A stretch of 64,000 bases of DNA from Atrichornis clamosus (Eukaryota; Chordata; Aves; Passeriformes; Menuridae): positions 89,646-153,645 of the forward strand of contig WBMZ01010253.1 of assembly GCA_013400975.1 (NCBI GenBank), read 5' to 3'. The first letter of the stretch is position 1, and each line of letters begins with the position of its first letter. Positions 36,852 to 47,960 of this stretch are shown piece by piece. A program made the position numbers and the translations under genes. The notes beneath the pieces were generated by a model. It ran no database searches and was not told the DNA's origin. It saw only the letters and a program-made list of their open reading frames with translations.

Positions 36852-37140
36852 AGGGGGCTTATAGGAAGGTTGGACAGGGACTTTTCCCAAGGACTTGTGG
36901 TGATAGAACAAGGGAAGGGCCTTAAACTGAAGGATGCTGAGTTTAGATCGGATGTTAGGAAGAAATTCTTGGCTGTGAGGGTGGGGAGGCCCTGGCACGG
37001 GGTGCCCAGAGAAGCTGTGGCTGCCCCTGGATCCCTGGAAGTGTCCAAGGCCAGGTTGGAGGGGGCTTGGAGCACCCTGGTCAGGGGTGTTGGAATGGGA
37101 TGAGGTCACTTTCAACTCAAACTATTCTGTTGTTCTATTG
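36852..37140 (+). mobile_element. CR1: CR1 LINE 3' end, sense orientation
   Basis: Sense-strand CR1: 'gggcttataggaaggttgg', 'gatgttaggaagaaattct', 'tgagggtggggaggccctg', 'ggtgcccagagaagctgtg', 'ccctggaagtgtccaaggc', 'caggttggagggggcttgg', ending 'aaactattctgttgttctattg'-like at the octamer tail. It belongs to the same subfamily as the copies at 45321-45612 and 61402-61710 but lies in the opposite orientation. The tail octamers carry substitutions. Frames across it are repeat translations. Confidence 0.93.
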
Positions 37141-39316
37141 TGTGTGGAAATTTGGAACTGACATTTCAAGAGGATACAAGAAGTTGGGAGGGAGGTTGAC
37201 TTCATAGTGCATGAATTCAAAACTCAAGAATTTCATCTGGCCCAGATGCCTTCACCAGCAGAAGTAGATGTACATAAAATATTTTACCCCTAAGTGCAAG
37301 CAGAAATCCAGTTTATATGATGGTACTTCATTTACTGACAACCTTTAAGGTGTGTGAATGAAAAGCCATGGTCTCTTTTCCTCTAGGGGAGAAATTTCAG
37401 TGCCATCTTATTCCTTAATTGAAGAAAATTCTGCTGGTCTCAGCTCACTTCCTAGTAACTCTATTCCATATTAGATATTACTTAAAAAAAAAAAAAAGAG
37501 AGACAAATTGACAGCATCTGATAGTGAGAGTCCTTGGAATTGAATTAGCTCCTCTGTCAGGATTGAGGTCACTGCTGGGACAATGTAACAAAATAATTTT
37601 GTTCAGTGGCCTTTCACAGCAGCCGCATCCGAGCGCCAAAAAGTCCCAGTGCTCTGTACTCAGAGGTGTCAGAGAATGGCAGAGCAGGGAGGCACAACAC
37701 TTGGAGCTAAAAGTTATCCATAATGAGTATTAACTACACCGAGCTTTGTTTCCAGAATGAGGGAGGTCTGACCTGATCTGGAGCAAGATGGGGTTTGTGT
37801 TTTGCAGTTTTGTAATTGGAAATGACACCGATGACATCAGAATTACTCTGATTTGTTCTGCACTTGCATAAATTATCCTGGGGCTTTATTCTCTCACTCT
37901 GCCTTCTGTTTTTCATTGGTTTAGAATCAGAATTAAGTAGCAGATACTCTTAGGGTAATGTACTTTACAAGACAAAGCAGAAACTTTCTGTGCTTTAGGA
38001 ATTAGACATTGAAGTGAGCAAGCGGCTGGAATGTGTTAACCAGCTAGTTCTGCCTCTCTCCACATTCACTTTTCATCTTGTTGAGGGGTTTTGTTGTCTG
38101 TTTTTTTGACTCTTTGAACCCACTGACCTTTGTTAACACCAGAAGAGGCTGATTTTGTACAGGACTTTACAAGCTCTCTTACCTAAACAGCTCTCAGTGA
38201 TTCGTAGCTGAAGAGGATTTTTTTATCTTTCAGCAGTCTTGATCTTTCCACCCTCATTTACTCATCAATACTCCTAAGAATAAGATTCAGGATTTTAAAA
38301 TAATAGCTGTTACATTTCTTCCTATTTTGCTCTCTTCTTGATCTAACTTGCAAAAGATAAAACACCATAAAAAACCCCCAAAACCCGCAAATATGGGACT
38401 AACCTACTGTGCTTAGGTATTGTAGGCATGTTATATACAATGATTAAACTATTCTTTTCCCAGTTAATAATTTACTACTCATATGTAGAACTTTCATCAT
38501 TTATTTTATATACATGGAATAAAATTTTTATTTCATATTATCCACAAGGCAGAAATATTGACATGTTTCTGCATCCTATCCAGAAGTGAAACAGAGCTGG
38601 TTGAAAGTGTACCAGAGACTGAAAATGGCAAGTAACCCGTTGAAATTTCAAAATGAGGGGTTTTTTTTGAGCCTGGTAAGAAACAGACAATTACTACAGT
38701 GAAATTTGTAACCTAAAATTGAATGTTTTCCTGGTCTGTGCTGTGCTATCAAATGGAAGCATCAAAAGCAGAGATTTGTGAAATATTTGCCTCACAATGA
38801 AAATGCTCTTCTGGGAGATGCTTAATTTAGAGAAAGCCTTGCTGATGGTGAAACACAAGCCAGGCAATGCTGATCTGGCACTGCAGTCACTGGCATGTCA
38901 GAGTGATGCTGCTCTGTCATAATTACCTGCTCAGTTAATTTCAGACAAGTATTTTTGATACAAACCTAAAAATTCATATTGCTCTCAAAACTTGAAAAAA
39001 ATCCCAGTCTCCACTGACACTCGAATTCCCTCCTGTCCATTTATACCTATATCAAGGCAATAATGCAGCCCTGGATTTAGTTCTAAGCCTTGTTCTTTTA
39101 ATCTCCTCTCTGAGAGCATTGAGGAAAAAGCAATAGCCAGTGTTTAATTATCTCCTGCACCAGTAGCTGTGCCCTGGGCCAGTGGGGGATGATTTGCCTC
39201 ACAGCAGCAGTGCAGGGGTTCTCTGTGTGCTCTGTGACCCACTGCAACGGCAAAACAAACACAGGACCAGGAAATCAGTCTGAAAAAAAAAAGGTGACAG
39301 CATCACTAGCACTGGC
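37141..39316. other. Unique non-coding interval
   Basis: No gene recognised. An A run is present at 37484-37497. The 38240-38580 stretch is AT-rich and repeat-free. Frames are few and short. Confidence 0.5.
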
Positions 39317-39557
39317 ATGAAGAGAGGGAGTGCTGCTTTCTCACTTTTTGGGGTTTTTTTCACTGTGCTTTGGAGGCCTGCAGAGTTACAAGGACTGGAG
39401 GAACAGCATCAGAGCATCCACTCAGCTTTTCTGAAACCCTCTGACCTGGAGGGTTTTCTGCTGGGCCTGGCCTTTGTTAGACTGGTTTCAGCTAATTTCT
39501 TTGGGATGTTGTCAAGCGAAGTGTTCACGCTGCACTTTGTATTTTTAATATTTAAAA
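39317..39557 (+). other. Candidate first coding exon with signal-peptide-like start
   Basis: An ATG in fair context (GGC ATG A, G at -3) opens a frame that stays open for 80 codons up to a strong donor, AAA|GTAAGTAC, at 39558. The N-terminus (MKRGSAAFSLFGVFFTVLW) has two basic residues followed by a hydrophobic run, as in a secretory signal. Two later hydrophobic stretches end the segment. No domain is recognisable, and no CpG island or clear acceptor lies just upstream. It may be a first exon of an unknown gene or a chance frame. Confidence 0.15.
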
Positions 39558-40278
39558 GTAAGTACTTTTGCATTGAGAAACACTGAGCAGTCCCCTGCTG
39601 TTCCTGTGCTAGTAGTCATATCCATTTAGTGCAAGACAAAATGTGTGCTGTTAATTTGTTCAGAGTTAGCCTCCTTCCAGTTTAGTTACTGGTGGAAGAC
39701 AGCTTTCTCTCAACTCATTTATATTACAAAAAGGTGAAAGAAAGTTATTTGTGGGAGTGGGAAAAATTCCAGATAATTTAAATCATCATAATGAAAGAAA
39801 AAAGGGAGCTGAAATTTTCATTTTGTCTTTAAAGCTATAAGGTAGAGGTTGAAGTGCTAAGAACAAGTTTCAGATCAGAAGAATAGTTATGAACTTGATG
39901 AATTAATTAGGGTCAAAAATTAAAATATGGCTCCAGTTCTGTACCTCTGAGTCATTTGAATATACTCAGAATGGCAGTGAATAAAAATACTCAGGCTTAC
40001 CCAAGCTAAAAATGTCATTATTTTTGGCTGACACAGGGAATATGGCTTAAAATGTGTATGTCATTTAAACGCCAGAAATGTCTGATAATTCACAGGAAAA
40101 TTAAGGCACTTATAATGACAGAGCTGTTTTATCAGTGTGATGCTGAGAATTGAACCTAAGCCCAGGCATCAAAGCAGTTCAGCAGGCTCACAGCTTCATC
40201 CGTACTCCGTGTTCCAGTTCTCCTAATCACAGTCGCTGGGGGACTCCAGGATGGGACCCATCAGTGTCACTTTTCCAG

Positions 40279-40370
40279 TAAATCCAGACATCCTTCAGCA
40301 GCTCCTCTGTAGGTGCGAGCTGCGCTGGGTTGGTTTGGTTTTTCCCTCCCTTGTCAGCCACATGTGACAG
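40279..40370 (+). other. Candidate 92-base exon beside a CpG-rich patch
   Basis: An acceptor (CACTTTTCCAG) precedes it and a strong donor (ACAG|GTAAGCAC) closes it. An internal CCCTCCCTTGTCAG could instead create a 13-base microexon. A patch with raised CpG density follows at 40411-40575. No product is suggested. The segment could also be the end of an untranslated first exon. Confidence 0.1.
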
Positions 40371-40410
40371 GTAAGCACCGATTTTTGACTCCACACTTCA
40401 TTTTCGCTGC

Positions 40411-40575
40411 ATGCCGAGGCAATTTGCTATCAGTGCTCTTCGTTATTTCCTCGGCTTTGTCTTTGTGACCCGCGAGGAGCTCCTCGGCAGCAGCTGCTCT
40501 TTGAACACAAACACGCTGCCCTCCCCAGGCTGCGCTGTCGCTGCGAGTTTGTACAGGAGTTTTCATCTGCGACAA
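40411..40575. promoter_or_regulatory. Small CpG-enriched patch
   Basis: About a dozen CpGs occur in 165 bases (for example GACCCGCGAGG, CTGCGCTGTCGCTGCGAG), against few in flanking DNA. GC content is only moderate and the patch is below island size. It overlaps a plus frame beginning MPRQFAISALRYF that has no known motif. Confidence 0.2.
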
Positions 40576-41637
40576 CTACATTTCTGTTTAAGTACCTTTT
40601 TTTCTTTTTTTTTTTCTTGGCTGCGGGCCACGTTATTGTTTAACAGTCGAGTTCCACTGGGTAGGTGATATCCTGGTTAGGCTCCAAATGATTGGGGCTG
40701 GGTGAGATGAAGTGACACCGGTACCTGCTTGTTCCTCCTGCAGCCGCACGGGCACAGAAATGTGGGCACACCTGGAGAGCATCCCATCACCTCACCTGCT
40801 GGCCTCCCAGCCTTTAAAATTGGGCAGGAAAGCCTCACTTAAAGCACACGGTATATTCAGTTGTTCAAGGTTTCTTGTTCCTTTTTGGATTTTAGAGAAG
40901 TCACTTATTTAGGAGCACTAATGTACTGTTAAGGTAATAGGAGAGAAAGCAACTGTAATGATTACTCTGCTTTCTACAAGAGCCCAGGGAAAACAACCAA
41001 AATGAAGATAAAGCTCTGCTAGTGTTACTAATAATACACTTGAAAATGTTTTCCTTCAATCTATCTTCTTTTCTTCTATTGACTATAAAGCTGAGTTAAT
41101 AGATTTGTTCACTTAAGACATATGTGTGGGTTTTTAACACATTCTGGTTGTTTCTCCCATCATTTTGTCCATGATGTACCAATCCATTTTCAGGGCTGCG
41201 CTTGCTTTTTTTTTTTTTTCCTGGGTGGTGGTTTCTCTTTTTTCAAGATATGGATGATCAGGATTGTCTCCTGATAGACCCTCTAGGAGAGTCAGTGATG
41301 TGGCAGGGATAGATTTATGTGGGGACATTCTAAGCAGCCTCTTGACTTTATAAATGGAGACTCATAAAAATTAAAAATAGTTAATCAAGATTCTGTACAT
41401 GTAAATATTGAAGTCAGCAAATTTAATTGCCTACAAAAGACACACCCTGGTATCCAATCTAAGTGACATGTAGCATATTTAAATACAGTTCATATGTAAC
41501 CTGTACCTTGGAATGCTGGCATTCCCAGTGAGACCTGGCTCATTGGTGGAACTGTAGAAGCTCTGCACTGCAGTTTGATATTAAATTCTCATTCATTTAG
41601 TATTTTCATGTATGAACTAATGAAACTTGTATCCTCA

Positions 41638-41722
41638 GTCGGTAGCAGAGCTAGAATATAAACCTACACATCCTGATTTCATAACCCGTAGCCCGTAGAT
41701 CCCACTGCTTTCCTCTGCTTGT
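41638..41722 (-). repeat. MIR-like ancient SINE remnant
   Basis: The plus strand reads GGTAGCAGAGCTAGAATATA, then AACCTACACATCCTGATTTC and GATCCCACTGCTTTCC. This parallels the complement of MIR ('ggcagagctaggattcgaa', 'cccaggtctcctgattcc', 'gtgctcttaaccactgc'). Order and spacing fit, identity is moderate, and no flanking duplications are visible. This is the second such remnant in the window, in the same orientation as that at 33378-33495. Confidence 0.5.
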
Positions 41723-42684
41723 AGTCAGTTTAGTCAGTAATTCTTTGTCTCAAACTGTATGGCTATTTCAACAAATACATGTATATCACAACAGAGCTGT
41801 GCAGGCATCTGCAGATCCACACAGAGAAACACAGGCACCGCAATGCAAATCTGCAGCCTAATAAAGTCGAGCCACTTAACACTGCTCTGGTTTGCTGAGC
41901 AGAGCCGAGGCTGAACAATATTATCAGATCCAGCAGCTGCTCTTTTGTTCAGCCACAGGCTGAAATACACGAGGTAAACAAAAACGGAGCTAAAAACCCA
42001 GCAACAAAGGCTTGGGAAGCTTGATGAGAGCTTTATTCTTCCTCTAAACCGACATCTACTCCACCTGTCAAGCCTTTATTGCTTCATTGCCCACCAAGGC
42101 AGGAGCCAATGCTTTGGGTGGGGAGTCAGTGTGTGTCTCCTTTTGAACCAGAGCATGAGACATTTGCTCAGAGAATATTTTCAAAAGCTCTTGCTGATTA
42201 TTTCTGCTCATCAGATACACAGATTTTAAGGGGAGAAAGGATCAACCCAGCCTCATGGTCCAGGACTGCCTAGCAGAGTTTTGTCCTGTGGAGCAGATAC
42301 ACTTCTACTGCTTTGGGCACATTCATGTGCCTGTATCCCTCTTGGTTTTCGCTTTTGTTTTACAGAAATGGTGATTATCCATATTATTCCTGCTTTGTGA
42401 TAGATGACTGTTACCTGTCCTGTAGGAAGACAAGAAGTAGCATTTTCAGCTTTATAAGGAGTACAAGAACCTGTTAACCCTGTCCTTGATGAAGAAAGCT
42501 CCCTTCCCAGAACAAAAGGGGATGAGAAGGAGACTGTTTTAAATCACACCCATAATACAACTGTTTGTTTTCTTTGTGAATAAAAAGTATATTCTGTCTG
42601 GACTTAAATTTTATGTAGACAGCTGTACATTCAGGTTTAAACAACTTTTTTTTTCTGTAATTGATGTCATTGAAATAAAATCTC

Positions 42685-42705
42685 AATAATAATAATAATA
42701 ATAAT
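42685..42705 (+). repeat. (AAT)7 microsatellite
   Basis: Seven uninterrupted AAT units, the cleanest trinucleotide repeat in the window. Likely length-polymorphic. No gene or repeat element abuts it. Confidence 0.95.
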
Positions 42706-43265
42706 GGATCCCAAAAAATGCTTTAACAGGGAAACTCCTGTAACAGAACCAATTCAATAATTTGCTGCAGGGCCCATGTTTGTAATGTGATGCTTATGGC
42801 CAGATAGATTTATTATTGACTTTGTTTTTATTAAAAACAACAGAGAGGGTATCAGTAGTTTGCTTGCTGTTAGTCATCTGAGGAAGGCATCCAACCCTTG
42901 TATCAAAAAGGGCATGAATTCTGAACATGAAAATTGATTGATTCTTAAATGAAATACTTTTAATATTTCATGGGAAGGATTTTTTTTGTGGCCAAGTAGT
43001 GCATACCACAATAAACGTCTCCTGGGCAGAAAGCAAACTTGTTTACTAAAACTTGTTTGTTTTTCCTGAATTTGAGGTTTTTCTACTATGTCTCTGATCT
43101 ATAGCAAACATTTCTTCCATCTGCAGCCATCACTGTAGCAGAGAGTGGTTCTGCACTAGAGAAATGTTGTTACCTGGTGGAGTTTCTGGAGTCCCAGAAT
43201 AACCTCCTGGGCAGGTGCTGGAGGTCTCTCAAAGGCCTGGGTTAATTAACACCCGTGTGCTAATT

Positions 43266-43330
43266 CAGAATCATAGAACTGACAGCTGGAAAAAGCAACA
43301 AGCGAGGGATCTCGCTGCAGTAACCTGAAA
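43266..43330 (-). mobile_element. CR1: Doubtful decayed CR1 tail
   Basis: CAGAATCATAGAACTGACAG followed by CTGGAAAAAGCAAC resembles the complement of a CR1 octamer tail and its 'ttggaaaagacc' neighbour, but the similarity fades after about 35 bases. Confidence 0.3.
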
Positions 43331-44139
43331 GTGAGGTGGGAAGTGCTGAACGGGACAGGGTGACTGCAGGAATTGTGTTGCTGTTACCAGGGAAGCTCTT
43401 TCACCCCGTACTGGCTGCCAGCTCCTCCTTAACTTTTGACTTCTTTCCAGTACTGGCTGTAAACTTGCGTTATAAGTATGTCTTTATTGCCAGTTTTCCT
43501 CACACTCCCGTAGTTTCAGCGATGGGAAGAGTGATATGTAGGAATTTCACAGGCCCAAGAGGAATGTAAGCATATACCTTGAGTAGGAAAAAATCTCTTG
43601 GCACAGAGTAGATATTTTAGTGACATCAAATGTGAGTGCAGTAAACTTTTTTTACAGCATATTACAGACCCATGAGAGTCTCATGGCTGTTTTCATTTCG
43701 ATTAAAGAGCTAAAATTTCTTTGAACACACACCACCACCACCCCATTTATAAAACTTCTCCGGAGTGGGAGTGTAACTTGATAGAAACTAATTGCTATGG
43801 ATTAAGGGAACAAGCTTGCAGCCTCCACATATTATAGCAGCACTCAGAACAGACAGTGAGTTTTTTATGAGAAGGAAATTGCATTTGAAGTACTCTCAAT
43901 ATTCATAATATCTTAGGCTCTCCCAAACCCTGGGTGTGGTGTTATTTTAATGGTTCACAGTGATTGGTTGTGTGGAGGAGGCAAAATCGGTTTGTCACAG
44001 ACCCAGTAGTGATAAAGCTGGTTTTGAAATGGAGATTAAGGCCTTGTGGAGGGGGAAATGACAGTTTTCTTTAATAGAAGAAATATTTAACACAGTAATG
44101 ATCATTCATCTTCATTTTTATGTGTTTGCTCTGTTCCAG

Positions 44140-44207
44140 CCAGGTACATCAGAGGTCAAATACTCTGATACATATTTTCTGAAGGATTTTGTTTCTTCAT
44201 GCTTAAG
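44140..44207 (+). other. Candidate 68-base internal exon
   Basis: A strong acceptor (a mostly T tract ending TTTGCTCTGTTCCAG) precedes it and a fair donor (AAG|GTATCT) follows it. One frame is open throughout and starts in phase 0: 22 codons plus two bases, beginning PGTSEVKYSDTYFLKDF. The residues look protein-like, but the family is not recognised. No neighbouring exon was found that fits, so this is supported by splice signals and an open frame only. Confidence 0.2.
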
Positions 44208-45320
44208 GTATCTCAGAACAGAAAGTACCTCTCTAAGTACCAACAACATTCTGGGATCCGTGGATGTTTGTAGTCAGCTTCAAACCTCCGAGAGCCTTTT
44301 AACGTGAACTGCTGGCAAAGTGTGAATGATTAGCCTCAAACCTGGGGAGGAACAGGAGGAACAGATGTGAGCTTCACAAATGGCTTCTGTGAATAATGGC
44401 CCAAACCTCAGAGTTAGACCTGTGCACATAAATATATCGTTCCTTTTTGGTATGTTTTTATCTCACTCCCAAAGAAAACTTATCTGTACAGAGGAGGTTT
44501 ACGACCACTTACAATCTCTATGAAAATTCTCCATGCAATTAAAAAGAAGTATTTTGACTCTTAATGAAGAGAAAATAATCCACTAATTTCATGCTATTTT
44601 GAATATTAAACATTAAAATTACTAGGTTGAGGAAAACAAAAAAAAAAGTAAATATTTTCCCAATGGAGTGAGGCCACAAAAAGTCATGATCAGTTACTAG
44701 AACTTTTTTCACCGATCCCACCAGGCAAAGTATATGAGGCTATTTAAAAAATCTAGAATATACAAAGACAATCCCACAGTACGAAAAGGAAACTTCCTCT
44801 AAAGGCATGTACATGCAAAGGCAAGGGGAACTGGAACTTCAGCTTTATCAGCCATATCAATATTTTACTGCAGTTACAAATTCACACAGATGCCAAGATA
44901 TTTTATGTTGCCAAATGGTGCTTTTATTTTGCAGCACATGTTGTGCATTCTTTTTTAGAAGTGAACACATCTGCTATGACTTCTTCCAATATCCATTTTT
45001 CCTTCCCTGCAATTTGGGCTACGAGGATTGCAAAGCCATAAATCAGGACCGTGGTGAAGGCAAGGGATCTGACTTACACAGGCGGTGAATCTTCTCCTCT
45101 GTGGATGCTGCCAGCGGTGCAGGGGCCTGGGCCACCCTCAGCTTTGGAAGGTGGTGTTTCCTTTGCAACAGGGGCCTCTGTGCAGAGAAATGGGGAAAAT
45201 TTAAGCCAGTTTTCCCAAATTTGTTTAGTGTTTAGGTGAGGACACTGCCAAAGAGCAACTGCTGAACTCTGATGTCTGTTTAGGAGAGAGGCAAGCAGGT
45301 GATCAGGTGGATTTGGGTTT
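44208..45320. other. Non-coding interval
   Basis: No gene recognised. A further splice-bounded segment (45172-45235, acceptor TTTCCTTTGCAACAG, donor TAG|GTGAGG) is present, but its open frames meet stops before the donor. Confidence 0.45.
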
Positions 45321-45612
45321 TCATGGAATCACAGAATGGTTTGGGTTGGAAGGGACTTTAATCATCATCCCATCCCACCCCTGCCATGGGCAGGGACACC
45401 TCCCACTATCCCAGGGTGCTCCAAGCCCCGTCCAACCCGGCCTTGGACACTGCCAGGGATCCAGGGGCAGCCACAGCTGCTCTGGGCACCCTGTGCCAGG
45501 GCCTCCCCACCCTCACAGGGAACAATTCCTTCCCCATATCCCATCTAGCCCTGCCCTCTGGCAGTGGGAAGCCATTCCCTGTGTCCTGTCACTTCATGCC
45601 CTTGTAAAAAGT
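45321..45612 (-). mobile_element. CR1: CR1 LINE 3' end, young copy
   Basis: The plus strand starts TCATGGAATCACAGAATGGT, then 'ttgggttggaagggacttt', 'ccatgggcagggacacctc', 'ggatccaggggcagccaca', 'caccctgtgccagggcctc' and 'gaacaattccttccccata', ending 'cttgtaaaaagt'. This is the antisense 3' end of a common neoavian CR1. It is closely similar to the copy at 61402-61710 over about 100 bases near the middle, with only one or two differences, so both are recent insertions or young-subfamily members. Frames through it, up to 120 codons, are repeat translations. Confidence 0.95.
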
Positions 45613-47671
45613 TTGCTGATATCCTGCAGATCTCCTTCCTTATTTCTCACATTCCTAAGGTGTCACTAGTGGAGTGTGAACAGAGTAACTTTAGAACCCT
45701 CTATACTGCAAAATACCAAAATGTTGCTTGATTCAAAATACCTTCTGTTGCTTCTTTCCTGAAACTTCAGCCAGAATCCTTTCAAGCTGTTGAGTCTTTC
45801 CTGCAGTCACACTTTTGAGGGACACAGAGAGAAGATCCCTTGTGAAGAGGAGTGAGTTTGCTGGCGCAAAGGGTCAAGAAATAGGCTGTGCCTTTTAGGG
45901 CTTTACAGGTAACTGTTAGAAAAATGGGCAATATGTTGTTTTTTACCAAGTTAATGTGTAAGACAAATTGGGGTACTTGATAACCCAAGAATTTGGAAGA
46001 TCTAAATTTAGTCATAAGACAACTAATTCATGTTACAGTAACATGCTAAAGATTGTTTAATTTTCAACTATAATTTATATAATGATATCTCCATCCTGAC
46101 AGTGGGTCCACCTCTTTTGTGAGTCTGTTGAGATTCTCATCCTTACATAGTTCCTGGTCCTGGTCCATCAAGTAAAGGTGTTCCAAGTCACTCTGTGGTG
46201 CATCACAGAGACTGGCTGGAATTGTAATGTTTAAATTTGGGTTTGTAAAGGCCTATTCTGCCTTATTAATCCATCTGCACATCCTCCTGGCCACCAGGAG
46301 AAGGGGGAGTTGTGGCTTTCAGGAATTGAAGTAAATAGGAAGGGCAAGTGGTTTTTTAGCTTTTCCTTGTCACTGTCAGTTCTGCCCCCCACTTCCCATA
46401 ATATTTGTATTCTCACAAAAAGTATTTTCTTCTCGTGTGGTATAGGAAGTTATTTAAGCTGCATCACTTCCTTCTGCTTGTGAAGTTTCAAAAAGAGGGA
46501 TGTGGTGTTGGTTTAGCTAATCCAAACGTGGAGGTAAGGCAGCCAATAAAAGTGAAATATTAACATCACCTCTTTACATTCTCAGAACTCATAGCATCTC
46601 TGTAAAGTGCTAGAGCAGCTACTCACTGCTAAACACCAATGACCAGTAGCCACTGGCTGTTTTTATTTTAGCTGTTTGTTTACATCTTGCTCTTTACTGG
46701 TGAAATACATGAGGAGCTGGAGGTTTTTTCCCCACAACGCCTCGAGTTAGAATTAAAGTCGCAGCAGTCTGAGCAGGAGTTAATTCATTCTGCTATTAAG
46801 CCCTCAGTTACACTGAGGCTTTATCATTCACTGCTAATAAATGGTATTTATAGTTGGCATATACCTCCTGTAGCAACAATAACAAATGTGTTGCCTGAGA
46901 TAACCTACTTTATATAGCTGTTAAAAGGCACTTTTCATTCAACTTTCACAATTTTAAAAATTCATTATAAACCTCTTGAATTCTCCAAGGACTGAAACAA
47001 TGCATGGAGCTGGATGCTCAAAGTGCAGAGCAGATTTTGAAAAGGGCTCAGAAGAGCCCACAATAGAGGTCTGATATTTAAGCATGCTAAGCACACAGCA
47101 GCTCCTAATGCGATACTTAGATCTGGGCTCTCAAAAGAGTTCACAAGAACCTTGTGTGCTGCGAGCTTTTGAAACACTGGCCATGTCACAACAAGCACTG
47201 CTGGGGACTTTACACTCCTCAAAACCTGCTAAGTCTGCCTTTGATTTCTCTGGGTCTTGAGCACTTGCGAATGCCTGGACCTAAACAAAGATCTATGCTT
47301 TGTGTGGGATTACTTCCTTTTATCTAGGAATATCATTATTCCATCCTTTCCTATAATTAAATAAGAAAAAAGAAATACCTGGCACGGTGTAAGATGCCTA
47401 TAGACTTATGAGAACTGGGAAATATTCTTCTGACTGCTGTGTCCTCACTTGTCTCAGCAACCTGCCAGAACAGGGCTGTTCATTTTGTTGTATAGGCACA
47501 GCTGAGAATTCTCTTTGGGCAAAGTAAAAGTTGGTAACTCCTGCCTTCCTTCTGGAAGTTTCAGTCTCTGGAGCTGTCAGTGCAGCTGAGGGAAAAAATA
47601 AGTGTGTGCTGTGTCTTGGCAATAAGGTGGGAGAAGTTTCTGTTCCAAAGGTGTCAGTGCCACAGGAGTTG
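45613..47671. other. Non-coding interval with AT-rich unique segment
   Basis: No gene recognised. The part at 46640-46990 is AT-rich and unique and may be regulatory (listed separately). The minus frame at 46965-47222 has no known domain. Confidence 0.5.
46640..46990. promoter_or_regulatory. Possible conserved non-coding element
   Basis: A repeat-free, AT-leaning segment with spaced motifs (GTTAATTCATTCTGC, CTGCTAATAAATGG, TGTTTGTTTAC of forkhead type). A 76-codon plus frame (46687-46917) runs through it but has no recognised domain. The segment has the texture of a developmental enhancer. Confidence is low without alignment. Confidence 0.2.
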
Positions 47672-47960
47672 GGGCTGAGGTGGGGGTCAGGCTCTATTCC
47701 CAGGGAATAGAGGACAGGACAAGGGGAAATGACCTCCATCTGTGCCAGGTGGATATTAGGAAAAACTTCTTCACTGAAAGAGTGGTTGAGCATTGGAAGG
47801 GGCTGCCCAGGGAGGTGATGGAGTTCCCATCCCTTGGAGTGTTCAGAAAATGAGTGGAGGTGGCCCTCAGTGATGTGCTTTAGTGGGCATGGTGGCACTT
47901 GTTTGAAGGCTGGGCTCAGTGACCTCGGAGGTCTGTTCCATCCTTCCTGATTCTATGATT
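47672..47960 (+). mobile_element. CR1: CR1 LINE 3' end, sense orientation, different subfamily
   Basis: Sense CR1: 'tgggggtcaggctctattc', 'ggacaggacaaggggaaat', 'gatattaggaaaaacttct', 'tcactgaaagagtggttga', 'ggctgcccagggaggtgat', 'cccatcccttggagtgttc', 'gtgatgtgctttagtgggc' and the end 'tcctgattctatgatt'. Here the final gene-facing text reads 'gacctcggaggtctgttcc', unlike the other copies. It is 5'-truncated and moderately diverged. The 166-codon minus frame here is repeat translation. Confidence 0.93.

Larger units (their letters stand above)
40669..44139. other. Mostly unique non-coding interval with small repeats
   Basis: Contains a 14-base T run at 41206-41219, a MIR-like remnant at 41638-41722, an (AAT)7 microsatellite at 42685-42705 and a doubtful CR1 tail at 43266-43330, each listed separately. 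The segment 42130-42230 is unique and includes spaced TGCTGAT and GCTCATCAG half-sites that look regulatory. No gene recognised. Confidence 0.5.
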
